Shown here: positions 12,901 to 27,900 of the stretch, in pieces
Layout: each line of letters opens with the position of its first letter
Position numbering within the stretch: position 1 is the stretch's first letter
DNA from: Leptidea sinapis
Lineage: Eukaryota > Arthropoda > Insecta > Lepidoptera > Pieridae
Reading direction: 5' to 3'
NCBI RefSeq assembly: GCF_905404315.1
Contig: NC_066265.1
Span: 33,318,501 to 33,382,500, forward strand
DNA: 64,000 nt
The notes under the pieces: model-generated
The model's database searches: none
The model's input: only the letters and a program-made list of their open reading frames with translations
Told to the model about the DNA's origin: nothing
Position numbers and translations under genes: made by a program

Positions 12901-15900
12901 CTGGAAACGTGTTACAAATTGAAGAGGTTTGACAAAGAGTAATTCAATCAAGTTAACTACACGACAGTTTGTAAGTATATCACGTTATGATAACACTTAT
13001 TGTATTAAATAAAATTATACTAACGAATGCCGTTGGCCATGTGGCAACATTAAGTATATGCATAAAGAGCTCTTGTACCCGGAGTTGGATATTCCCTTAT
13101 ACTTTCTTTGATTAACGCGAGTGTTACACATTTAAATAACTTTTGAAAGGATTAAAACGTGTGTTATTGTAACTTTGTTTTTACGTTAAGCTTTGCGTAA
13201 AAGTTACATTGTTTTTTTAAGCTGCTCGATTTTTCGCGACCGTTTCAGTACACTGTCAGTAAATTTTTCCAAAAACCATCTGTCGTCAGCAAAAACCCCC
13301 TCCAAGGTAACAAATGGTGCTGAAAACGTGCTCTGAAAAGGTTACGAAACGTCGGGTTAGCTAGAATATAATAAAAACGTAATGTAAAAAACAGTTACAG
13401 TCACACGCGTGTTAATCCTTTAAAAGTGTTTTATTTTAATGGATATTCACTGTCAATCGTTGAAAGAACAAATTTTTATTACGTGAAAGAACGATAAACT
13501 ATTTGCTAAATATAGCATGATGATAAGTTTGCTCACAGAAGCGTTGCTAGGTTTAGGTGAGGTGATATTTTTGAAAAGCTTCTATTGGGAAATATTGGCA
13601 TACAAGTAGTTTACAGTGCAGTTTTAAAGTAATGTTCTTTCTAATAGAACAAAATTGTGAAAAATATTTTGCATTGCATCAAATTACTAAATTCAACAAA
13701 ATACCGGCAATCTTCTTGTGTTTCTTTTGGTTTTGCAAAAGAGTAAAGGCAGCACTGATCCCTTACCATAACCCCACTAAAATAATTATAATAATTTCAC
13801 TCTGTTGTTCCTTTTAAATACAAAACAATATGAAGGTTGCAAAGTTGTGTAAGCCCTTATGTTTGTTAAAAGTTTAAGTTTGTGGTTACACGCCAAAGGT
13901 CTGCTCAGATTAAGACCTTTTTGCTTGTTTTTTTTTTTTTATTTAGCTTAATATACGATTCTTACTTGGAGTTTTTTCCATTGTATTCTACCAATACATC
14001 GCGCTGCGTTTCTCCACGCAAGTTTAGCTCCAAATACTAGTTCTGCAGTCTTCAATTGATAAGTTTGGCTTCGATGTAACTCTTTCTCTATCTCTTGAAC
14101 TCTCTTCATATGAGCATCGGAATTTTCTCTGTGAATTTATGTAATCCTGTTATTTCTAATAATTTAAGCTTTTGCATTGCGTTTTATTTATTTATTTATT
14201 TATTTGGGCAACTACCAAATTATACTCTTTATATGCTTAAATTTAAATTATAATAATAATATGGATAAGAGTTAATTCACTTATAAGCTACCACAGCATT
14301 CATAATTTATACTACGTTTATAAGTAATTTTAACAATTTAAAAACCAAAATCTATTGTAATATATAATAGAAAAATAAAAATGAAATATGAAAATAAGGT
14401 TTCTAAGCCACGTGTGTAAATTAAGTATTTTCTTTTTATATTGAGCAAGCGGAATGAATAAATCAATGTTCTGCGATTAGGCCAGTGAGTTATATGGCCT
14501 ACAGAGCCTAGAAATAGTTGCATTTTGACCCAGATTAGTCCTAGATTGTGGTACTACAAACAACGAATAGGCATTTTTTCTTATTAATTTTGGAGGAACG
14601 TTTATTTTGAATTTTGATTGCAAGTACCGAAAATCTATTTTTCCGCTAAAATATTGTATAAAAACAAAAGATCTAACATTATCCTTCTATGCCAGTGGGA
14701 TCACACCGTAATGTTTTAGCCTTCTTTGGCAGCTTGAGAGCTGTTTCGCTAAGAAGTCATTATAAGATATATGATACATAAAGCGTCTTTGCACACTCTC
14801 AATACGCTTAATAAATATATCATACTGTGGACTCCAAACTACGCTGCAGTATTCTAAGATGGACCGTTTCTAAAGAGTTAAATAATGTGTATGTAATGTA
14901 TGTATGTTTTTAGATAATATATCTGGTGGATTCAAAATTAAAGAGTAAATGTCTTAAATAATGCAACAACTCTGAAATTGGTAAAAAGTTTGAGATTTTA
15001 ATAATATTTCTGTTGTTACCTTCTAATTGAACAAAAGTATTGTGTTATAAATGTTTGTGCATCTTTGAATACTTCGTCTGTGTTTCGTAGCGTGTTGCCC
15101 CGACCTGGTATATCCATGATACTTCCTTGACAGATCTTCTCTGAACATTTTGTGTTCTGTGGAAATAATAAGGAATATTAGTTATAGATTCACAAACATC
15201 GTAAATATTGATAAAGTTAACATTAATAATAAGTTAATTAGGATTACTTAGTTATTATATAAGGTGACGCGCGAAAAGTAATGGCGTTTTGTAATACGAT
15301 TATGCCTTGGTTGGTTTGTATTGCGTTGTATTTTAGATCTATTGTCTCAATAATAGGCAGGATACTTAATATCTAGTTATCACCTGCACGTTCTATAAAA
15401 AAATCTCATATGAATTCACCATTAGATGATCCCTTCGTTTGTATATTTTATGGCAGAGAAAAAGCAACCTCCAGATGTACCTATTTGACAAAATCGCTAT
15501 AACTTCAACTGATCATAAAATTTTAGAGAAATGTTTGTTTCCAATTTTTGCGTAGAATCAAAATAAATTAGATTTAAGTGTCAGCAACTTGAAACATAAT
15601 AAATTAGTACGTTCTATCGATGAAGTAAAATGTATTCAGTTTATTTCTTGAACGAAGCTAAATACATCATAGTTCAACTTAAACACAAATAGGCGCCGTT
15701 GTGGTACCCATAAACTAGCCGGCATCCTGTGCAAAGGAGCCTCCCACTGGTAAAGTTGGGTTCTGTACTGATGAATATCATTTTACATTACTTCTTTATC
15801 CAAATGCTATGAGTTTTTTGAATGTTTATTTTTGACTTTTCCGATTCGACACGTGTTATGCCTCTATACAAGGCATGTCCATCTCTCGCCGAATTCTGAA

Positions 15901-18900
15901 ACGAGACTATTAGAGTGCATTCGCACTACGTGCGATCCGAATCCGATCCGTACCCGAGAAAAAACGTCCCGAAGTAGTCGTAGAAATAGTTCTACTGTAG
16001 TTTACGTACTAGATCCGGCTTTCGTCATTCGATTTCTTCACGTCATACCTATAAATTGTTCTACGACTACACTGGACCGTGTTTTCACGGGTACGAATGG
16101 GATTCGGATCGGACGTAGTGCGAAAGCAATCTAACACAGTTGACTGAACCACACATTTTGGACCAGACATTGAAGCTTGTTCAATTTGATGTATAATTTT
16201 GCCTTTTCAGCTATACTTCCCGATTTAAGTAAATTTATTAAATAATTATTAATTATATCTTAAATACTCAAGAAAAATTGATAACATTTGGATATTTATG
16301 GATTTCCGCTAATAACACATAATCCTTTATTTTTGTTATTTTTTATTTTTTGCACAAAAACAATGTACCATATAATTATAGATTGCTGCCTGATAGACAA
16401 TTTTATTTGATTGTCTATGTACTTAGCCGTTTTTTTTAATTTTAACTAACATTATAATTATACTCATATTTCAGTATATCCATGTCATGTAACAATACAA
16501 GACGACAAAATGTTAAGTTACTGCTTTATGTAACTCGTAACCCAAAACAGATTTTATTATCGATGCGGAACTCGTACCCGCCGCGACCTCTCGCGTTCCG
16601 TGCGAGCGAACGTGAGAATTTGCAGGTTCGGTCATAAATTTTTGTTCCAGATTCTTTCATTGATTTTTCGTCCTTATAATAATAATAATAATCAGCAACA
16701 CAACAACACCTTTACATCAATATATAATACTGAATAATAAATCGTATGTTTATTTATTAATAATTATATCCTAGTGATGCTTGTTTTGCACACCGTAACA
16801 AAGTGACGATGTGAACAGCTTTAACAGGGAGCTTTTGAGAGTGTTTTTCATTGCATATAGTAGTTTTTCAAACATTAAGATAATATTAATTTAAATAGCA
16901 TCTTGTAAATAATCCTTCCACTAGTTGGTAAATCTATCATGGTTGCTATCTTTAAGATATAGGTCGGATTCAATTTAACGGAAAAGATAGCAAATCCTTA
17001 CCTGATAACATTCCATTAGGAATGAAGCGAGCGCCGTCAGGCTATTTAAATTATAAATTTGATTGTATTGAAATTGTATTATTAATGCATGGATGAGACG
17101 AGCAGGACATTCAGCTGCTCAGTAATTGATACGCCCTGCCCATTAAAAAGCAGTGCCGTTCAGAATTATTGAAACACACAAAGTCTGAGTGGCACCACAA
17201 TTGCGCTCGTCACCTTCAGAGATAAGATGTTAGGTCTCATTCGCCCAGTAATTTCACTAGCTACCGCGCCCTTCAGACCGAAACACTGTAATGTTTACAC
17301 ATTACTGCTTCACGGGTGCAGATTCATTCTTCAGATGCTAGCTGAGTTTCGTGCACCCGTTCTTTTCAAGTCGGAGACACTCATTTCCGAATGGGTGATA
17401 GTTTGTGATTATCAATAAATGATATCATATCCTATTTTGAATAAAAATATTTGACTTTGAATCACTATAAAAGGAGGAAGAGATTTTAGAGCATTTCATT
17501 ATAAAACAGTGAACAGAGATTTTCACGAAGGAAAATGTAATAAACTTTTATAAACAATTTCATTGCACAGACTTAAGAGCTACGCTTAAATTATTTACAT
17601 AGTAAGTAGTTAGTGTAAGGTACTTAGGTGCTTTTCAGTTTGTTTGAATATTTGCAGACCGTGGTATGCCTTTGAGATAGTCATCTATACCACGATGTAT
17701 TACGGAAATTGTGTACACATCCGCATTACATTTTCAAAAGCAAATTACTTCTACAAATTAAAAGTTCTATATTAACCTTATGTCAGGGAAAATGTTTTTA
17801 GGATGACTAAATTAATCAAAATATTTTGTGTTAATGATTTTTTATGAGTATCGTACGTATACAGAAATTGGGATAATTATTATAATATATATATATATTT
17901 GTTATTTGTTACTTATAATTCTTTTAACCTATAGCCAATGACGATCTATACAAAGAACGTCATTGCCTATTGCCTCTGTATATAGTCTTGATAATATTAT
18001 TTATATACATAGGCCATTAACAAATTTCCTAAAAACTGTAGTAATCCTAATGCTAAATACCAGGAACAAACTTTAACTTGTTATGCCTACGACTCGGGTA
18101 AGACGACTTAGTAAGTCTTTTATTGGGCGATTTTACAACATGCTCCGAGAATGTTTACAAAATAAATGTGTTACGAAATTCATAAGAATTGTAATTGTAT
18201 GTATGGTAAAGATTGCTATATGATAAATAACTTTCTGGATGATACCACAAATTGGGAATGGAGCGACCGCCCTCAGGCTATTTAATAATGAAATCATCAA
18301 AAAATAAATATTACACAAGCAACGTAAAATGTTATTCTAAACTATAGGTACCAATTGTTTTCATGGAAGAGGAGAATAAACGAGCGGACGGGTCCCTGAT
18401 GTAAGGAAGTTGCAAGAGCCAAAAGCAGAGGAATCATAGTATCATTGCAGGTCTTTTAGAAAAGAACACTCGTTTTTTCAAGGGTTGGTATCGTCCTGGA
18501 AACATCGCACAAGGAAGCTCATTCCACAGCTTGGTTGTATGTGGAAGAAAGTTCCTTGAAAATCGCACTGTGGAGGAACGCAACACATCCAGATGGTGAA
18601 GATGAATGACATCCTAATTTGTGGCGATTCAAGCGAAGATGGCATTTGGAGGTACGAATCAGGTCAAACAGCGGAATCTCTTCAGAACACTCCCCCTGAT
18701 AAATGCGGTAGAAGAGACACAATAAAGCGATATCTCTACGCAAAGCCAAGTGATCTAGCCGTATGATATAGAAAGTCGCTGAAAGTGACCGCACGCCAAA
18801 TTCTTTTTCCTCAGTATATTATCAACTCTTTGATGAACCCTTATAATACTATATTGCTAAACATTTCTAACGATATCAATCTCGGCTTAAAAATATTGAG

Positions 18901-21900
18901 CTTTATGTCAATATTAAGTTAGTGTATTACAGTGCAAATATAGACGACTCAAGTGTTTCAGTTTTAAAAGCAACTTCGTGGTTTTGTTGCATTAACTTGG
19001 CAAACAACAAATAGATTTTATACTTCACCTTTTGTTCGTGTTTGATCAACTGTGTGGAACTTGTGTCTGCGACTAAAACGTGGGGCACTCAGAGGTTTGT
19101 TAAGATCTAATAATAAGTATGCTCTATGATTTTTTCCTATACTAATTGTTTAGGGTTTTTTTTAAATTTGCCCACTTGGATTTTATTTTTGTTGCTATTG
19201 CAATACACACTGTCTCTATAAATTCGTCTATCTACAGTCTACACTATTGAACATTATGAAATACATAGACGGTCAAACACACATGATTCTTTGTTTATAA
19301 AATTTTTGATGGTAAATCTTACTACAAGTTAAAAAAAAAAAACAACCTTTCGTTCAAATTATGTGAAATAGAAGTGAACATAAATGAAAAAGAACAATGA
19401 CACGCATGTGGTTAATTATGTTATCAAACATACAATGCTTATGTATTCTGGCTAACATTTAATTATTTATTTTTGTATTTCATAAAATCTTCAGCACATT
19501 ACACCAGTTTTTTTTCAGGTTATAATATAATACAAAATATTTACCAACAGAAATTAACGAAACGATAGATTATCTAATCGTTCACAGAGCTCGTGGCCTC
19601 ATCTGAGTATAAGAAGAAGAATGTAATTATTACCATAGACATAGAATATACTACCTTATAGACAACCTGACAACTCGATGATGTGTGACCTCTATAGATT
19701 TGTCGATGGCTTAATATTCAAAATACAAAGCCACAAATTATAACATCTGTTATATTCTGTTCAATCTCTTCTAAGTTCTATCAAATAAATGAAGAAAAAC
19801 ATATACACATAAGTATTTCCCATACGATGAAGACACGATTGATATTTTCTAATAGCCTCTTCCTACTAGCCACTTTTGAGACTGAATTTGATATGAAGTA
19901 CATAATGTTAGGTTCTGTTAAATAGGAAAATGTAGCAAGTCGCTATATACATATTCAAATATACGAAAACCTAACTCGAAACAAAACATACATTACATAC
20001 ATATAATCTTATGAATGTTTGCCTACCGAGAATTAAACTAGAGTGGCTTAGCTCAGAGATCAGGGTCACCACTAAGCTATGAGCTTGGCTACGATGCTTA
20101 CTCTTTTAAACTACTACCATTTCTAATTAAACACCATTTAACTAATCTTTGGTAATAACTTTTCTACTAATAAAATAATTTTATAACCATCCAAGTTCAA
20201 TATTTCTTTCTTTAATTAAATAATTTGGTTTTCTTTATTCTTCTCTTCCATAAAAAAGAAGATTCACGTGAGATAGCCGTTTTTATTAAATATTCGTGTT
20301 AAACTATTATGATAAATTACTTAAGAATATTCTGTAATTTTTCATAATACACTTAATTTAGAACATACATCATAAAATATTACAATATTACTTCTACAAT
20401 TATTTTTACTAAGGTACAAAATTAGGTAAGTATGCTTAGGTATAAAATATTTTTGCAAAAGCTGTTGTTGAATTTGAGCTATGATATCGAAATCAATAAC
20501 TTATTATTGAAATTGATCATGTGCTAATTAATAGGAAGATAAATAGTTGAGAAATTATTGACAATACTATTGTTTTGATTAAAGATTTGCCAACTAACGA
20601 AGACCAAGACTTTTCTCATTGTGTTTCGTTTACGAAATCAAACGTCAACAATTAGTTAATGAAGGACAGAGGCGAATCTAAACAAAACTCTAAATTAAAC
20701 GTAAAACGTTGTACAAGAAAATAAACATTATATCATACAAGAAACAATAATACATTAGCATGGGGCAGTGGGTTTCAACTCGTTTATGCTTGCTTATTTA
20801 ATTTAGCTATGTTTTTTCAGGTAATCAAAGATATTGTTTATTATGAGCAATCTAAGTCTTAAAGCAAATAAACAATGTTTAAACACTGGATCGACGGACA
20901 TTATTTTTTTTATTACTGCGTTCAATCTTCGTAGACTAAAATCATATGTGTTCTGCGGTCTTCAAGGAGGGGATTTTTTGTACGATATAGCAACAATTTG
21001 TTATGCTGTTTTATTAGGTTACGCTTGGGCACATCCGTTGGACTGCTAGTTCATTTGGGTGACAAGACCGTTACTGGTTGTGTTTCTCCGTGGTGTGAAG
21101 TGGTGTTGGTGTATTGCAATGTTATTTTTGAATATTTGAGCATTGATTATCGTACTATAATAATATATTCTTTTTTATTGTCATACACAACAGGCGCTGG
21201 TGCATCGGGATCTTCAGTTTAACCGGAAGACGTCCACTGCTAGAAAAAGGCCTCCCCAAAAGATCTACACAACCATCGGTCCTGTGTTGCCCTCATCCAA
21301 CCTATTCCGGCAATCTTGACCAGAGCATCCGTCCATATTTTAGCCTACCAACACAGTAAGTGGTCCATCTTCCGATACGTGGTCGCTTTTTGAGGACTTT
21401 ACTGCCCTAACGGCCATCTGTCAATTGAGCTGTGCCCAGCCACTGCCCCTTAAGTTTCGCAACGATGTGGGCTATGTCAGTGACTGGTTCTCCTACGGAT
21501 CTCCTCATTTCTGAATCGATCTCACAGGGATACTCCAAGAACAGCCTTCCTTATTGCCTTCTGAGCGACCACGAGGTTCATCATAAGGCTCATAGCTAGC
21601 GACCGTTGGTGGTAGCATATTTTCCGAACCCGGGGCTTTGTCGCCACGATCGCCACGATTGGCACCCACAGGAGGAGTTGGTGTGATGCTATTCTGGTAC
21701 GACACAGCACGCATCGGAATATTTGAGTACAAAACCGAGGAGGTATCTCTTTACCCCTGTTATTATACACGACCAGGCCTCGCGCCAGTTTCTACTTCTC
21801 GTCAATGTCCTCTATTTCCTCTACTGGTAAAAAAGTAACAAACCAAGTGTCATGACGTCTGTACAAAATTAATACTCTCTAATTTACCTATTTTTGAAAA

Positions 21901-24900
21901 AAATCTTGTGATAAAAATTTTTGTTGTACTGAACTTATTTGACTTTTTCCTAGCGAATTTTACGGGATCTACCCCTGGTCTGGGAACGAAGTTATTCCCT
22001 TGACACAATGTTTACACAAGTCAGCAGTACCGAGAGTTAACTATCGGACAAGTTCTGTTAAATGGCGATTGAGTTTAATGATAAATAGATTAAAAACAGT
22101 TCTTAGAATATAAAGAATATATGTAAGAAATTGCAAAACTACTTATTTATTTCGAATGTTTTTTCTTTTCTTTTGATAAATAATCAAACTGTGAGATATG
22201 CTTTTAAAAATTCTACTGAATTCATTAAGTGTATCTGAATAATAAGAATTGTTCACGTATTTTTATTTTTATAAATTAAATGCAGGATGCGATGTTGTTT
22301 TAGAAATATAAGTTCTTTTACTGAAAATTTTGTGAACGAGCGAGCATAAAGTGATCACCGCCATACACTCTCTTGCAGCAATAAACGCGTTGCCAGCCTA
22401 GGTCATTACTTTTTATTCAAAAAAGGAGGAGGTTCTCAATTCGTCGATATGTTTTTTTTTATGTTTGTTACATTTTTTTTAACGTCAAAACTTTGGACTG
22501 GGTGAACCGATTTTGATAATTCTTTTTTTATTTGAAACCATGAGAAAACCATAAAAATCTGTAATTTGCTATAAGTATGTGCGCGACAATTTACGAATAA
22601 CTAAATAACGCGTTAACTGATTTCGATAATTTTTCATTGGAAAAAATATACTTCAAAAGAGGTTTGCTGAGAGTTTGGTTAGGTTCTGACTATAGGATCC
22701 ATGACAAAATTACGTAACTCTTCAATTCTTAGGATCAAATTAACGATACAAGCACGTCTTCATTTGCCGCTTGAACGCAGCCCATGAGATGATTGGCTTC
22801 TGCGTTAGTGTGGTAATTAACCCGGACGAGTGCTGACGACAAAAGACGGCACCGTGTTTCTCCCACTTCTAAAAAGTCATTAGTCGCCTTTTACGACACC
22901 CATGGGCCTGGGACTCCCCTATTCTTTTTACGCCCCGGGGAAAGTACAGAGCTCTGCCGGATAATTGGCAATGGCACAGCCGTGAAGCAGTAATGTGTAA
23001 ACATTATTGTGTTTCGGTCTGAAGCGCCGAAGCTAGTGAAATTACTACGCAATTGAGACTTAACATCTTATGTCTCAAGGCGACTAGCGATATTGTAGTG
23101 CCGCTCAGAAAATTTGAGATTTTTGTAGAATGCTGAGCGGCACTGCATTGTAATGGGTAGGGCGTATCAATTACCATAAGCTGAACGTCCAGCTCATCCC
23201 TTCCCTTATTTCCATAAAAAAACTTTATGCAAATAAAACATGTGACTGATATAACAATGATAATTGTAAGTAATATAATGGTATCCAACACAGAACAGTT
23301 TATGTCTTTTACCTGTTCTGTGGTATCCATTATGTAAATATCATTATTGATCTCTTTTGCATTAATTACTTTTAACTACCAACCGTATGTAGGTATATTA
23401 AGCGCTTAGTCTGAGCAATGTATAATATCACGTAAATGAAATATTTGTTGATAAATATTTTACGCTGTACTTACTGCTAATGTGTATTTGTTGTACATAC
23501 AATATGTTATCACTTCAGTTGCATTAAGTGACATATCACGTGTGTCTGTCCGAGCAGGTAATCCATCTTTCTGTGTTCTATGGGTAATCCGATTATTGTC
23601 ATAAAACTAATCACAATGCCCTACAGAATACAAATACCTTTCTTTCAATATGCTTTAAAATAGAATTTAATTAAATATTAAATTATTAAAATTAAATTTC
23701 GTTTATTTCAAAGATTACACATACATTTTTAGTGGTTGAGACTTCCCAGTAAGTTTTCTTAGGACACTTGTATTGGGAATATATCGAAACTTCCTTAGCA
23801 GATACATATTATTCAATAAACCATATAGAAATGAACAGAAATGATTAAAAACCAAATTTTACAACTAACGCAAATATATCGAAAACAAGTCTGATAACTG
23901 TGTGTGTGTGTGTAGCCAATAATTTAAAGCTTTTCTGCATAGATGTAAAGTCATAGGATATATATTTAGGTCACGATTTATTTTTTTATATAAGCACACT
24001 GATTGACAGCCAAAATGTTGTTCAGCAAAAGTAGTGCGAGCAGTGAGTTAATGTTTTAATTAGTTTTTACATAAAAACGGGAAAAAATTTTTGATTTTTT
24101 TTAAAAAAAAATAAATATATATACAGTACTTTAAACCACACATCGGAAATATAATAATTCATTTAAGAAAATTTACTTTTGAAAACAGTTTGTTATGTTT
24201 TAAAGTGATAACCCTCACGATTAATAACACAAATAAAACCGAAAACAAAATTATATGAACGATGCAGAACCCGCAACCTCTCGCGTTCCGTGCAAGCGCT
24301 CTTCCAACTGAGTCAACCGTTCGACTGACAAAGTTCGTGGCTACATCTACAGGATCTACTTTACAGTTGAGAACCTGCTCAACCCCAAATATTTGTATAT
24401 TAAGAAATTGATTTGAGATGTCGCTATTTCAAATTTAAACAATTATTTTGATCATCCGCATCGTTTATAAACTTATGTTTTCAGTTTTATTTTTGTAAAC
24501 AAAGTTATAAAGAAAAAAAATTGATGCAATAACTTTCCCACAGTGTCTTAATTATGTTCTAATTAATTCCTCACAAACCTAACTCTTAAAGAATTTTCTA
24601 TCTAATATATAAAATTCTTATGTCCGCGACATGTTTGTAGTTTAACTCCTTCGAAACGGCTTGACCGATTCTCATGTAATTTTGAGTGCATATTGGGTAG
24701 GTCTGAGAATCGGACAACATCTATTTTTCATCCCACTAAATGTTAAGGGTGGTCCACACCAAATTTTTTTTTTAATTTTTTTTTAAATTTGTTTGATTAT
24801 GAGTCAGCATTAAAAAATACATACAACTTCAAATTTTCACCCATCTACGATCAACAGTTACTTTTGTATCGCGATTTTAATATCGGCAATACAACGTTTG

Positions 24901-27900
24901 CTGGGTCAACTAGTACTTTATACATTTCATGGTTCCTACTACAATACGAGTAAAATACTTTTCTTCCTAGTCAATAAGTATTTGCTGTTTTTGATTTACC
25001 ACGATAGTACAGGTATTATATAAAATAAGTATTAAAATGGAAATATCTTTAATTTCTACGACAAAACGTATGAAATATTTTCCTTCCTCGTCATTTTATC
25101 CACTTTGTATCTGATTTGCCACTTATATAATATAAGTACAGCAAATCTCCTAAAGTTCTTTACCGGTCATTTTGACATTATAGGAACATGTTTTTATTAA
25201 TGGGAAAATGCTACGAATGTTTCCTCCTTATAAGTTTGAATAGCATCGCGTTACTTGTTAGTTAACTAACATATTTATTTATTTATTTATTTAAGATGTT
25301 CCAACAATAACTCAACTTAACATTAACAATTGATTTGCACTTGCATACTAAATCTAGGTTGGTTATTCTAATGAGGTACATTCAACATTTTAATTATGAA
25401 AAAATTAATTAACTTAGTAATAAATCTTAATTCTAGAAACTATACTTACAATATAAATAATTATAAAGTGGTAAGTGTGAAATTACAAAAAATAAAAGTA
25501 AGAATTAATAAATCATTAACAATCTAATACAAACTTTTATCTACCGTGGTCGTTATTTTTTCTAAAACTTTATTTCTAAATGACTTAAACGTGTCGTGAA
25601 AATGTCAACGTCATGATCGTTGATATCATTGAATGTTGTAGATATTCTATTATAACATATTGAAGGAAAGAGTATGCCTCAGACCTGCGGGATGGGAGAA
25701 GGGATGCTGGCTTCTATTTTTTATTAAAGTATCATACAATTCATTTTATTATTTAGCCTAAGGGCGATTGCTCCATATCCAATGTGTGGTATCCTTAAGA
25801 AAGTCATTTATGTAATAGTAACATTTACCACACATACGTTTTTAACAATTATTTTGTCATTTCGTAATACCTACATATTTTGTTTTATACTTCTTTTCAT
25901 GTCGTAAAATTATCGCCTAGCAAAAGTCTTACTAACTCGACTTAGCGAGTAGTAGGCATGACAAGTATATATTAATATCACAAATATATTGTGATTAAAC
26001 AGTTAATTTCTTAAAAATTTTCTCTTGATAATTCTTTAGGACATAGGTTAGATAAATGGGGCGAATAGCCCTCTTCTCCAACACAAAGATGGTATTGATA
26101 TCGGCTGCATTGCCCCATAACAATATACGTCCATTGTTCGAAACTGCAAGTCTAGATTTATTTTATTTAGTTTTTTAATATATAACGAATAAGAGTGGAT
26201 GCAGTTGAACACTGCTTAAAATTCTTCTTCTTCTTATTTTTGAGAATTATATACATATAGCTGAAACGTGAAACCCGCTTTCTAATTTTATTGGTATAAA
26301 TTATCAAGACCCAAACCCATGTACTCACATGAAACTATACGCTAGGTTAATATAAATATAATTATGTCACAAGGCAAGGCCCTTTAAATATTCAGCCTCG
26401 TAGCTTTGCTATTGTCAAAGTGCCACGGGAATAAATTCATACACTGTAATCTAATGCAAACAAGCTAGAGTAAACATTATCATAGATAAGAACATAAACT
26501 TTATATGAACATCATACAATATTGATCATCACTTAATAGGAAAACCTTGTTTGTTAATTTTGATTTGATTTCCGCGTAATTTGGGGATTTTATGACGTTT
26601 GTAGATAACAAAATTTATTGCTTATGTTGATATTGCAAAAGAGCTGTAATAGTATCCTTTCGTGACGTTATTTGATAGTCTAGGTTCTTGAAAAACTTTT
26701 TTTTTATGGAATAAGAGGACAAACGAGCGTACGGGTCACCTGGTGTTAAGTGATCACCGCGAGGAATCACAAGAGCGTTGCGGGCCTTTAAGGAAGGTGT
26801 ACGCGCTTTTTTTGAAGGTTTTATAGGTAATGTCGTATCGTCCCGGAAACACCGCACAAGGAAGCTCATTCCACAGCTTTGTAGTACGTGGAAGAAAGCT
26901 CCTTTAAAACCGCACTGTGGAGGACCGCCACACATGCAGATGGTGGGGATGATATCCTAATTTGTGGCGTGTCGTGCGAAGGTGGACTTCGGCGGCAGGA
27001 ATCAGGTTGAACAGCTCTTCGGAACACTCCCCGTGATAAATGTGGTAGAAGACACACAATGAAGCGACGTCTCTACGCAACGCCAAGTGATCCAGCCGTT
27101 CACAGTGCACTGGGTCCCCGACAATTCGAGCTGCTCTGCGTTGCACGCGGTCAAATGGAAGCAATACTCCATGTGTGGCCGGACCTGCGCTTCGTAGAGC
27201 GCTTGAATATGGGCCGGCTTGAAGTATTGCCGTGCTCTATTGATGACGCCCAGCTTCTTCGAAGCCAATTTGGCTTTGCCCTCCAGATGGCCACGGAATT
27301 GACAATCGCACGAGATTAGAGACCCAGTATTCCGATACTAGGCGAGGCTTTAAGGGAAGTGTAATCGAAGAGCGGTGATACGACAAATGGGGTTTTTTTT
27401 AGTGGTAAACGCGCAAACTTGAGTCTTCTGGGGGTTAAATTAGCCAAGGTTCAATTTACCCCATTCCTCGACCTTCTCGAGAGAGGACTCGATAGAAGAC
27501 ACACGTTTCTCCCGGCACTGGTCGACGTTTTCCCGAGAGAGACCTGCATGGCCCGTGTATACGGCATCACCAGTGCTGTCGTCTGCATAGCAATGTATGT
27601 TGGAGGTGTCCAACATATCATTGATATGCAGAAGAAACAGCGTGGGAGATAGCACACAGCCTTGGGGCACTCCAGCGTTCACGGGCTTGGGATTCGAGCA
27701 AAAACCGTCGACAACGACTTGTATGCTGCGCCCAGTGAGGAAGCTCGAGGTCCACTTGCATAAGCTAAACTATGTGTCATGTTACGATATCTTGTGTTAT
27801 GCAAAATTATTATATCTATTAGGAGTTTGCCGAAATGCAAAAGGAGAGTACTGAATTAAATGTGTTTGAAATTTATATCCCCTATTTTACATAATTAAGA

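Noticed and set aside
15832..16134. 100-codon open frame
   Set aside because: Created by the palindromic MITE; the protein mirrors the inverted repeat.
23004..23330. 108-codon minus-strand frame
   Set aside because: Half of it is the complement of repeat family C, present in many places. No domain.
25272..25293. (ATTT)n and similar short tandem runs as candidate regulatory arrays
   Set aside because: They sit at LINE 3' ends or are ordinary microsatellites.
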